A program made the translations under genes and the position numbers. Of a stretch of 21,249 nt of DNA, positions 6,986 through 15,111 are shown piece by piece. The DNA is from a virus. The notes below the pieces were generated by a model, which did not search any database, was not told the DNA's origin, and was given only the letters and a program-made list of their open reading frames with translations. Where the stretch lies: the IMG/VR virus record IMGVR_UViG_3300009168_000586, positions 1 to 21,249 of that record. One strand, given 5' to 3'. Position 1 is the first letter of the stretch. Every line of letters starts with the position of its first letter.

Positions 6986-9900
6986 GCGGATCTCACCTTC
7001 AGCATTTCTCCGAACGTGTCCAGAATCACTTCGGTTTCATCGTCGTAGAAGTGTTCGCCCGCCACTGTCCTCACGCTGACAAGGCCCGCCGTGCCGTCCA
7101 TGAAGATGGAGATCTCCCGGCCCGCGTAGGCAGCCAGCGGCAGCAACAGCAGAGTCATCGTTCCGCCCTCGGGATCGCACCGGATGGTGGTATCCGTGGC
7201 GTACACATCGAACACATCAGGACCATTGAGATAGCGCACCAGCGGTGGCGCTCCGTACACGAATACTTCCCGAAAGACCGCCTTCGTCTCGATCGTTTCG
7301 CGGCCCAGGCGGTCGACGAGAAAGCCACCTACCAGCGCCACCTTGTTCTGCAGGTTGTCGACGCGCAGGCGAATGTCGATTTGCGTTGTGTCAACAGGTG
7401 TCGGCAGGTCCGTTGTCTCAGAGTTGTAGACCCAATCCGGGCCTTCGATCAGGCAGATCGACGTGGAGTCGGGGATGATATCCCATGCCGGATCCACAGT
7501 CACCGTGTCGCGGGTATTGTCTTCGATCGTCCGGAACTGGCCCGCGCCCTTGCCTCGCCAGATGCGGAAAACCCGGCCGTGCTCTTCGCCTGGTGTCATA
7601 CCGTCCGCTCCGAATTGGGCGAGGTTGACCGAATTGCGCCATAGCGGATCGGTAACTGTGGTGGCGGTAGCACTCACGGCGATCGAGCGGATGATCAGTA
7701 CGTCGCCGATGCCGATGGGATCCGCAGCGAACGATGGCGTGACCGTAAAGGTTCCGGTCGTACTATCGAACGCCGTAATTTTGAAATTCCACAGCGGCGC
7801 CGAGCCGTCCGAAAAATCAGCGAGCACCGTCGCCATGCGGTTGATCCAGTTGTCGGTCGAGCCGATGAAGTCGGCAGACTGGATCTGATTGTCTGCCGGC
7901 ACCGAATGCACCTGTACGCCGACGACACCCGAATGCCAGACATGCTTTGCCTTAATGCGGATCCGGCGAGCGGAGATGGCAGGCAGGCCCTTGGTCATCT
8001 GCGCCGGCATCGTGGTCAGTGAGACAGATGTGGGAATCTGGCCCGACCGCAGGCCACCCTGCCGTGCCAGCGCACGCAGATCCGTTCCGGCGTACAACTC
8101 CCAGTTCTGATTGGGAAGACCCGTCGTGGCAAGAACATCGGCCCGGAGAACGGCGTTATTGATGCCTGCAGGCACGAACACACCGACCGTTCGCGCTGGC
8201 TCGGTGATGTAGGCGTTCGATACCTGAGTGACCGTGAAATAGATCATGATCGGCCCAGCGATCGATCCGCCGGTGGGATCGTATCGGACGTTGCCGAGCT
8301 GCGGTTTGGAATAGTTTCCGCGAGCGCCGGCCACGAACTGATTGACGGTCATGCGGCCACGCACGTAGAGCACCGAATCCCAATTGCCTTCGCGGGTGAT
8401 GTTGTAGTCCTGCCACAGCGCGAACGTTCGCTCGCCGATATCGGTAAACAGCGGATCACCTGCCTGCGGAGCTTCGAAGTCCGGCATCCATACGAGTCCG
8501 GCCAGATCGGGGAAGGTTTCGGCCGGCACCAGCGGAGCCGCAACATCGGCAGGCTTCGGTCCCGCGGTCTTGTCGTACATCGAGTCGGTCGACGGCGAAC
8601 ACTGAACCGAAATGGAAAAGTCGGAATGGAGTTCCCACCGACTAACGCGACCTTCCTGCCGGCCGTCCGGCAGATCCTGATGATTGAGAGAAACGACATC
8701 GCCCACCATCGTGCGGAGCGCAAGCACGGTGGTCTTAAAGTTCATGGAGCGCGATTTCTGTTGTTCGGTGAGAGTCGCACCGCCCAACTCTTCCTTCAGC
8801 CGCACTTGGCAGATGCGGGCGGCCTGCGACTTGTTGGACACGCCCAACAAACTCAGCGTGCTGACAAGGAAGAACGGGTTCTCCAGGGATCCGGCAAACT
8901 GCGCAGCATCGATGTCGTAGGTGGAGACGTTGTTAAGTTCCCAGTCGAATTCCTCATCGGCGAACTCCACCGTGAGCCAGTTGTACTGTGGCCGGACAGG
9001 TGCTACCTGCAGGGATCCGCGCAGGATGGTCGCCCGAGTGAAGGCGTTGCCGGCGAGAACGGATGAATTGATGCGGGAGGCAATGTACAACTTGCCGTTC
9101 ACGAAAGTGTAGAAGCCGAGGCCGGTGACGCAGATTTCCCGCATCCAGTCCCGGAGCGGCTTCTTCTCTCGAAACTTTCCGCGGAACGGGAACTGCTTCT
9201 CGAAGACTCCCGGCGTGATCATGCTTTCGACCTGGAGCTCGGCGATGTCCGCGGCGGCAATGGCCGCGTTCACGTCGAAGTGCTTCTCCATCTCGGCAGC
9301 AGGAATCAGATCGCCATTCGAATCGTTGACCCTGAGTCCTATCGCCCGCAGAAAAATATTGATGAGCACCCAAGCCCAATTCGCAAGCGCCGGCTTCCAG
9401 ACGCGCACTCCTGGCGCAGTCCAGGTCCAACCGCCGATCCCGCCAATCACGACTACGCTCATGTCGTGCTCGTCGAGCTTGGAATACTGCGGGCCTTTCT
9501 CGTCCGTGCGCCGGATCTCCACGAATGCCAGACCTGCGGAATACACCGGAGGTGCTATGGTCGGCGGCCCGCCGTTGACCGTGATTTGGAAGAAATCAGA
9601 GTCGCTGGCAGGATCCGTGCCGATGATGCCCCTCCATCCGAAATTCGGCTTGCCGGGATCGTGCGGCCCTTGCCCGTCGAGCCGGTGATCCAGCATGTTC
9701 AGGGAATAGCCGCTGATCGGACCATCACCGACAATTCCCGTCGCCGCGTAGAAGTCGCCTTCCTCCCGGCCTTGTGCGATATCGCAGGGAACCCGCATCG
9801 CCTTATCGGTGTAGATCTCCTGCAGGACGCGCTGGTAGACGGAATCGGCAGACACGGAGACGGAAGTGAAGCTGGAGCGGCCGAAGCCCCAGATTCCCGT

Positions 9901-10941
9901 TGTGTTGTCCTTCAGCCTGACGCCGACCGGATAGAAGTCCAGACCCCCGAACGATTTGGGAACCCCATGCAGTCTGCAGTCAACGATCGATTTATTGCAG
10001 AAATCACCGCTGGTAGCAGGACAGAACCGCCCACGAAAAACCTTCCAACAGAGACGCGCCAGTTTCCGGTACGGATAGCCGAGCGTCATTTCAAAGACGC
10101 CATCCGAAGCGCTTACCTGGAACTGGCCCTGCGCGTCGAATCCCCAATCCGTGAGATAGCCGGCCCATAGATCGAGCTGGATCCGCGTGGACAGATGCAG
10201 GAGCGAGAAAGAGATATTCGACCGATACAGGCTGACCGCATTGGTGTAGTCGGTCCAGATGCGATCCGCATTGGCAAAGGTGAAGCTGGCACTGTCGGAG
10301 GACTCGCCCAGCGCCTGCGCGATGCCAGACCAATCCATCAGCCGCGGCAGATAGGTTTTGGTGTCGACGACAATGCGCCGATTAGATAGATAGAGCGGAC
10401 TAGGCTGCGCAGCGCCCGGAGGTGTCCGTGGCTGAATGACGATCAAGGGAACGATGTGCTGGACCTGCTGCTGAAGAGCCGTATCCAGTGCCGCAGAAGG
10501 AAAGCGGTTGAGCTTGGCGGTGGTGGTGATGGTCTGTGTCGACCCTTCCTGCGCGACAAGCAGGATGCCGGGATCTCCGGTGATCATCGCGGTCATCTGC
10601 GCGAAGGTGATGTTGGGATTCTCGTAGCGGACCTGATAGGTTTCCACACCACCTGGTCCGTAATAGTCAAACGGGAACACCGCATACCCGCCTTGGGCGG
10701 CCTTCCAGTGGGCAAGCAGGTTGTCGTACTCAGTGCAGGAGAGCTTGTCTTTCCTCACACGAAAGCGCCGTAGTCCGTCGCCCATGACGATCCGGTGTTC
10801 TGTTTTCAACCCCGGCTGATCGAACTGATGGACGGCGATCTGCGGCTGAATGTCCATCCCGGTTCCGTAGTCGATCTTCAACGGAAACTTGGCAATGACT
10901 GGCGGTTCCGGAATCGGAATCGGCCCGAGATTATCCGCCAT
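6982..10941 (-). CDS. Large tail hub/tip protein: Dit-like, gpL-like and gpJ-like parts fused
   Basis: This protein has 1319 aa. Its ATG at 10941 overlaps the preceding stop by one base (TAATG). Residues 20-120 resemble a distal-tail or DUF2460-type domain (FRVRKDKLSCTEYDNLLAHW, then GGYAVFPFDYY), the type also seen in the stand-alone gene before it. Residues 190-325 resemble lambda gpL/DUF2163: the region ends in a cysteine cluster at C298, C307, C315 and C322 (spacing 8, 7, 6). Lambda gpL uses four cysteines, with 8- and 6-residue spacings, for an Fe-S cluster. Residues of about 510-740 look like the hub part of gpJ-type tip proteins. Residues 740-1200 are beta-rich modules (probably FN3-like), and residues 1220-1319 form a compact C-terminal beta domain. 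It likely closes the tail tube and carries the adhesins. Confidence 0.8.
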   Translation of the reverse strand: MADNLGPIPIPEPPVIAKFPLKIDYGTGMDIQPQIAVHQFDQPGLKTEHRIVMGDGLRRFRVRKDKLSCTEYDNLLAHWKAAQGGYAVFPFDYYGPGGVETYQVRYENPNITFAQMTAMITGDPGILLVAQEGSTQTITTTAKLNRFPSAALDTALQQQVQHIVPLIVIQPRTPPGAAQPSPLYLSNRRIVVDTKTYLPRLMDWSGIAQALGESSDSASFTFANADRIWTDYTNAVSLYRSNISFSLLHLSTRIQLDLWAGYLTDWGFDAQGQFQVSASDGVFEMTLGYPYRKLARLCWKVFRGRFCPATSGDFCNKSIVDCRLHGVPKSFGGLDFYPVGVRLKDNTTGIWGFGRSSFTSVSVSADSVYQRVLQEIYTDKAMRVPCDIAQGREEGDFYAATGIVGDGPISGYSLNMLDHRLDGQGPHDPGKPNFGWRGIIGTDPASDSDFFQITVNGGPPTIAPPVYSAGLAFVEIRRTDEKGPQYSKLDEHDMSVVVIGGIGGWTWTAPGVRVWKPALANWAWVLINIFLRAIGLRVNDSNGDLIPAAEMEKHFDVNAAIAAADIAELQVESMITPGVFEKQFPFRGKFREKKPLRDWMREICVTGLGFYTFVNGKLYIASRINSSVLAGNAFTRATILRGSLQVAPVRPQYNWLTVEFADEEFDWELNNVSTYDIDAAQFAGSLENPFFLVSTLSLLGVSNKSQAARICQVRLKEELGGATLTEQQKSRSMNFKTTVLALRTMVGDVVSLNHQDLPDGRQEGRVSRWELHSDFSISVQCSPSTDSMYDKTAGPKPADVAAPLVPAETFPDLAGLVWMPDFEAPQAGDPLFTDIGERTFALWQDYNITREGNWDSVLYVRGRMTVNQFVAGARGNYSKPQLGNVRYDPTGGSIAGPIMIYFTVTQVSNAYITEPARTVGVFVPAGINNAVLRADVLATTGLPNQNWELYAGTDLRALARQGGLRSGQIPTSVSLTTMPAQMTKGLPAISARRIRIKAKHVWHSGVVGVQVHSVPADNQIQSADFIGSTDNWINRMATVLADFSDGSAPLWNFKITAFDSTTGTFTVTPSFAADPIGIGDVLIIRSIAVSATATTVTDPLWRNSVNLAQFGADGMTPGEEHGRVFRIWRGKGAGQFRTIEDNTRDTVTVDPAWDIIPDSTSICLIEGPDWVYNSETTDLPTPVDTTQIDIRLRVDNLQNKVALVGGFLVDRLGRETIETKAVFREVFVYGAPPLVRYLNGPDVFDVYATDTTIRCDPEGGTMTLLLLPLAAYAGREISIFMDGTAGLVSVRTVAGEHFYDDETEVILDTFGEMLKVRSA

Positions 10942-11333
10942 TACGCCACCTCCCGCAGCGCAAAGGAAGATTGCGAGCGGCCGATGGCAAGATTTTCAGA
11001 CCAGGAGGAATCGAAAACGACCGTATAGCGGCCCGCTGAAGCCGATCCGGTGGGATCAAACGCTCCGTTGGATTCCTTCAGGTCGTAGAACCAGAACGGA
11101 GCGCCATACTTGTGGTCCTGGTAGAAGACGCGCAACGTCGCCCACTGGATTGCTGTCATGGCGCGGGTGATCTGGAAGAAGGACCGCGGCACCAGCACCT
11201 GCGGAGCGCGTACTGCGGATCCGTCCGGCAGGTCGTTCTTTAATATTTCCCATCGGTACTCGTGGGTGAATGCCTTCAGCAATCCATAAGGCATAACCTC
11301 GGTTGGCGCGGCGGCAATGATGTTGCTCGGCAT
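10941..11333 (-). CDS. Minor tail protein, distal-tail (gpM / DUF2460-like)
   Basis: This protein has 130 aa; its ATG at 11333 is one base after the tape-measure stop. The pattern RSFFQITRAMTAIQWATLRV, then FYQDHKYGAPFWFYDLKES, then RYTVVFDSSW fits small distal-tail proteins. These have a helix with an L-x-x-F/Y, a G-x-x-F-x-F-x-D strand and a final Y-x-V-x-F strand. The position right after the tape measure is that of lambda gpM or the Dit protein of other siphoviruses, which forms the ring joining tube and tip. No clear ribosome site is visible, so it may depend on translational coupling. The family call rests on pattern and position, not on strong identity. Confidence 0.7.
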   Translation of the reverse strand: MPSNIIAAAPTEVMPYGLLKAFTHEYRWEILKNDLPDGSAVRAPQVLVPRSFFQITRAMTAIQWATLRVFYQDHKYGAPFWFYDLKESNGAFDPTGSASAGRYTVVFDSSWSENLAIGRSQSSFALREVA

Positions 11334-11334
11334 C

Positions 11335-14300
11335 TTATACGTTCATCACCGTCAGCGGTTCCATCAGGGAACCCTGCTGCGCATTGCGATTCACGCCACT
11401 CCGGGTTGCTGCCTCGTTCGCCTGCGCGACCGCTCCAGGATTGCTGCCGATGATCTCTACGACCTGTCCAGCGAGCAGGTTATTTGCGGCTCGTGGATCC
11501 AGTTGAATGTAGGTGGCCGATTGCGACCATTGCGCGGTGGTGACTCCGGTATACGGACTGGTCACAAGCGACCCACCCGAGTACACAGGCTGTTGCTGCA
11601 GCCCTGCGGCGGATTGCTGGAAGGTCACGCCATACATCGGCCGCGGTAGACCGTTGGCGCTCATCCCGGTCGACATCGCATAGAGCCGGACGATTTCCAT
11701 CACGGCCGGCGAACGCACTGCGACATCGATATTGCCGCCGTACTGAGTCTTTGCCGTCTCCGCGATCGAGGCGAGCAACTTGCGGTCGGAAACAGTGATG
11801 CCGTAGACCTGCTTGATCTTCTCGCCGACCTTGTCCACGGCCGACTTCTTCAGCGCCATGACGAGGCCCACGCCCAAGCCAACGGCCGCGCCGATGGCTG
11901 CGCCGATAGGGCCGCCGATCGCGCCGATCTGCGCTCCCAACATGAAGCCAGCGAGCGCTCCACCACCAGTGGCCAGAGCGGTTCCCAGAACCGGATGATT
12001 CGGCGCCATCTTCGCGCCGGCGAGCAGCGCCATCCCTCCCGCCATTCCCCCGGCAGGGGAGGAAGCGAACCCCGCAAGGCCACCTCCAATTCCGCCAATC
12101 CCGGCAGCGGTGGTGGCCGTGCCTGAACCCATGGCGATCGAGCCGCTGTTGAAGAAGAAGGGGTGCGTTGCAGCCCATGTCGACAGACCCGACTGCCACT
12201 TATACGACTGCGGTGCCAGAATCCCCGTTCCGGGAAGGTAGGGTGAGCCACCCCAGACCGGAACCCCTCGGCCCTTTAGCCCGCTGAACAGCGACCTGGA
12301 ACCCATTGCGTTCTGCAGCAATCCGCCAAAGAAGCCACTGCCACCACCACCACCAGCACTCCTTGCCATGGCCGGAGCGGCGATGCTGTTCACTCCGGAC
12401 ATCAGGTCCATTCCGCCCGGTAATCCCATCGGAACTTCGGCCGTGCGGCTGGCGCTCACACCGGATGCTCCGGAGCCGACAGTCACCGCTTCGACGATCT
12501 TGCCTACCGTTCCACCGCCGATCACGCTCTGGCCGGCCGCCTGGATCTGCATCTGCGCGGCTGTGATCTGCAGATTCGCCGCAGTGAGGTTGAGCCTGGC
12601 GTTGCGGTCGCCAAATACCGGCTGCGCCCCCAAGCCAAGCGATTGCAGGAAGCGGCCAAAGCCAGTCTTTGAGCGCATCCCCGGCTCCAGGCTGACGCGC
12701 TCGCCAGTGAGGAGTTGGGTAAAGCTGGCGGCAATCCGGCTGGTGACGATGTCTTTCATGGCCGTCAGGAAGATCGTCTTGATGGAATTACCGAGCGCCT
12801 GGAAGAGCGAGGTACTCCGGTCGAGCAACGCATCGAAGATGCGCTCGGCTTGACTCTTGAACTGGTCGAAGATCCGCTGGTACTCGGCGAGGATCAGCTG
12901 GTTCGTCTGCTGAACCGCCTGGAGCCGAAGTTTCTGAATCTCGATATCGGCGTCATTGGCGAGTCTGACCCGCTGTTGTTCGTACTTCCCGCCTGCCACA
13001 ACCGCAGCTTCATAGGCTTCCTCTTCCGTGATGATCTGTCGCTGCTTCAGTGAATTGATGTCTCGAATTGCCTTGTCGTACTCATCGTCGTAAAGGTCCA
13101 GCCGGTGGTCGTGAACCTTGTTGACGGCATCGATCTGGATCTGTGCCAACTGGTGTTGCCGTGCAATCTGCTGATCGGCAGTCTGGGCGGGTATCGCTTC
13201 TAAGGCCGTCGAACGCAGATCGGCCCGCGCCTGCGCCAGCTCAATTTCGTCCTCCAGCACCTTGCGCGTGGTTTCATGTTCCAGTTCGAAGATGGATTTC
13301 TGGAATTCCAGGCGCTCGCGATACTTGGCTGCGGCGATCTCGCGTTCCTTATCCATCATGGCGACGTGCTCTTTGAACGCTTCGCCCTGCGCGACACTCA
13401 GTTCAATTCCAAAGGCTTTAGCCGCCAGCGCCATGGCCTTCGGAACGCCCTTGAATTTCCGGAAGTGTTCAGCGTATTTCTGCCACGTCTCGTTGAGGAA
13501 GTCGCCTTCCTTCTTGAGTTCTTCGGCGCGAGCATGTTCCAGCAACTGCTGCGCCTGTTCAATGAGAGTGGCGATTCGCTTGATTTCTTGTTCGGACTTT
13601 TGCTTCGGCGGATCCTTTAATTCCAGGCCCTTGCGTAAGTTCTTGGTTTTTTCCGCTTCCTTGTTAGCCTTACTCCACCATTCGTAGGCGAGAATGCCGA
13701 GCGTGATCAGCCCCCCGATCACGGCACCCCACGCACCTGCACCGCCCCTGGAGATGAAGCTGATCAGGGTAATGATCAGCGGACCCAAATCCTTCAGAAC
13801 GGTCCACATCTTTCCAAGGGCAAGTGCGCCAGCCGTCCACGCAGCAGCCAGCGCAAGAAAGGCTGCAGCGGCAAGAGAGGCATCGATGATCAGTTTTCGA
13901 AGTTCTGCCGGCAGTGCTTGCCAGCCTGTGGAGAGCGTATTGAGGAACTGACCGAATACTCGAATCCAACCTTCCAACTCCTTCGAGATATCCTTCATGA
14001 CCGGCAGCAGATTGATCCTGATGGTGTCGGCTAAATTATCAAGCTGGTCCTGGATGCCGGGAAGCACTGTTGGCTTCTTCGACATCGCCACATTCAGGTC
14101 GCTAATCAACTTGACTCCGGTGATGCCCATCTTTTCGAGCTTTTCCGGATCCGACGTTTTGTATAGCTCCTGTAACAGCGGCCGCACGTTCTTCAACTGG
14201 GTGATGATCGGCCGCAGATCCTGCATGACGATCTTTCCGCTTGCCGCCATCTGCGCGAACTGCTCGGAAACCAGTCCAAACACTTCGGCACCGCCGCCGC

Positions 14301-15111
14301 CCAATGCCACGAGATTGGCGAGATTAGCGGTGAAGTCGAGAATGAATTCGTCATCCGAGATGACGGCCTTCAGGCTGGCGAATGTCGAAATCGCTTCCTG
14401 CAGGCCAATGCCGGGTTCTCTGGCAATTTCGGCGAGACGGGTAAACCATTGAGTCGCCTGTTGCTCGGAATCCGCAAGGGCGCTCAAGGTACGCTGCAAC
14501 CGTTCGACGCCGGCAGCAGTCTCCAGCATGTTCTTGACTGCATATGCAGGAGCCGCCAAGGCACTGGCAGTAAATAGAGTGGTGCCAACCCCACCACCGC
14601 CACCGCCGCCGCGGCTGGCCTGTTTTGCCGTTTGTGCGTTCTGCACCAACTGCTGGTTCTGCTGTTTCAGCGCTTGAGTGGCACGATTTGCCGCGACCGA
14701 CAGAGTGCGCATCGTCTGCTGAATGTCTTTGGCAAACTGCCGGGACGCCGCAGCACTGGATCGCAGGTTGAAATTGATGCGTTGGATCGTGTTTGCCGCG
14801 GCATCGAATCCTCGGGCAGCCGCTCGCGCATTCGTGCCGGCTGTCTGAAAATCTGTTGCGGCCTTCGCTGACGTAGTAGAGAGTTTTCTGATATCGCGCT
14901 CCAGAGCGGAGGCGCTTTTGGCCGATGCGTTTATGGCGGTGGCTTGCTTCTGAAAGGCCGAAGTGATGGAGCGGACGCCGGATTCGATCTGCTTGCTCGA
15001 AGTCGCCATGGCCGTTCCGGTGGCGGCAATCTTCTTATTAACAGCGTCAATCTGCTTCTGCGCCTTCGAAGTATCGAAGTCGATTTCAACCGATATGACG
15101 TTGTCAGCCAT
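11335..15111 (-). CDS. Tape measure protein (lambda gpH-like)
   Basis: I choose ATG 15111 (MADNVISVEIDFDTSK), which overlaps the chaperone stop by eight bases; the frame is open further upstream, but that part lies inside the chaperone gene. The protein has 1258 aa. Residues 1-160 are Ala/Gln/Ser-rich helix, then a run of seven glycines. Residues 200-380 match the N-terminal tape-measure domain (ISTFASLKAVISDDEFILDF, then MQDLRPIITQLKNVRPLLQE). Hydrophobic helices lie at about 405-430 and 440-477, long charged coiled coil at about 480-780, and a Gly/Ala-rich hydrophobic stretch at about 1000-1087 (MLGAQIGAIGGPIGAAIGAA). This is the usual build of proteins that set tail length and then help DNA cross the host membrane. 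At about 1.5 angstrom per residue it predicts a tail near 190 nm. Confidence 0.92.
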   Translation of the reverse strand: MADNVISVEIDFDTSKAQKQIDAVNKKIAATGTAMATSSKQIESGVRSITSAFQKQATAINASAKSASALERDIRKLSTTSAKAATDFQTAGTNARAAARGFDAAANTIQRINFNLRSSAAASRQFAKDIQQTMRTLSVAANRATQALKQQNQQLVQNAQTAKQASRGGGGGGGVGTTLFTASALAAPAYAVKNMLETAAGVERLQRTLSALADSEQQATQWFTRLAEIAREPGIGLQEAISTFASLKAVISDDEFILDFTANLANLVALGGGGAEVFGLVSEQFAQMAASGKIVMQDLRPIITQLKNVRPLLQELYKTSDPEKLEKMGITGVKLISDLNVAMSKKPTVLPGIQDQLDNLADTIRINLLPVMKDISKELEGWIRVFGQFLNTLSTGWQALPAELRKLIIDASLAAAAFLALAAAWTAGALALGKMWTVLKDLGPLIITLISFISRGGAGAWGAVIGGLITLGILAYEWWSKANKEAEKTKNLRKGLELKDPPKQKSEQEIKRIATLIEQAQQLLEHARAEELKKEGDFLNETWQKYAEHFRKFKGVPKAMALAAKAFGIELSVAQGEAFKEHVAMMDKEREIAAAKYRERLEFQKSIFELEHETTRKVLEDEIELAQARADLRSTALEAIPAQTADQQIARQHQLAQIQIDAVNKVHDHRLDLYDDEYDKAIRDINSLKQRQIITEEEAYEAAVVAGGKYEQQRVRLANDADIEIQKLRLQAVQQTNQLILAEYQRIFDQFKSQAERIFDALLDRSTSLFQALGNSIKTIFLTAMKDIVTSRIAASFTQLLTGERVSLEPGMRSKTGFGRFLQSLGLGAQPVFGDRNARLNLTAANLQITAAQMQIQAAGQSVIGGGTVGKIVEAVTVGSGASGVSASRTAEVPMGLPGGMDLMSGVNSIAAPAMARSAGGGGGSGFFGGLLQNAMGSRSLFSGLKGRGVPVWGGSPYLPGTGILAPQSYKWQSGLSTWAATHPFFFNSGSIAMGSGTATTAAGIGGIGGGLAGFASSPAGGMAGGMALLAGAKMAPNHPVLGTALATGGGALAGFMLGAQIGAIGGPIGAAIGAAVGLGVGLVMALKKSAVDKVGEKIKQVYGITVSDRKLLASIAETAKTQYGGNIDVAVRSPAVMEIVRLYAMSTGMSANGLPRPMYGVTFQQSAAGLQQQPVYSGGSLVTSPYTGVTTAQWSQSATYIQLDPRAANNLLAGQVVEIIGSNPGAVAQANEAATRSGVNRNAQQGSLMEPLTVMNV

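Noticed and set aside
6967-7644. Open frame on the plus strand opposite the hub gene end
   Set aside because: It has no family pattern and no ribosome site, and overlaps a well-supported gene fully.
9280-10170. Long open frame on the plus strand (296 codons)
   Set aside because: It lies fully opposite the hub gene, is rich in Arg/His/Pro as expected for an antisense shadow of GC-rich coding DNA, and has no ribosome site or recognisable domain.
14595-14625. GC-rich run of Gly codons in the tape measure
   Set aside because: A simple low-complexity glycine linker, not a microsatellite with evidence of instability or a CRISPR-like repeat.
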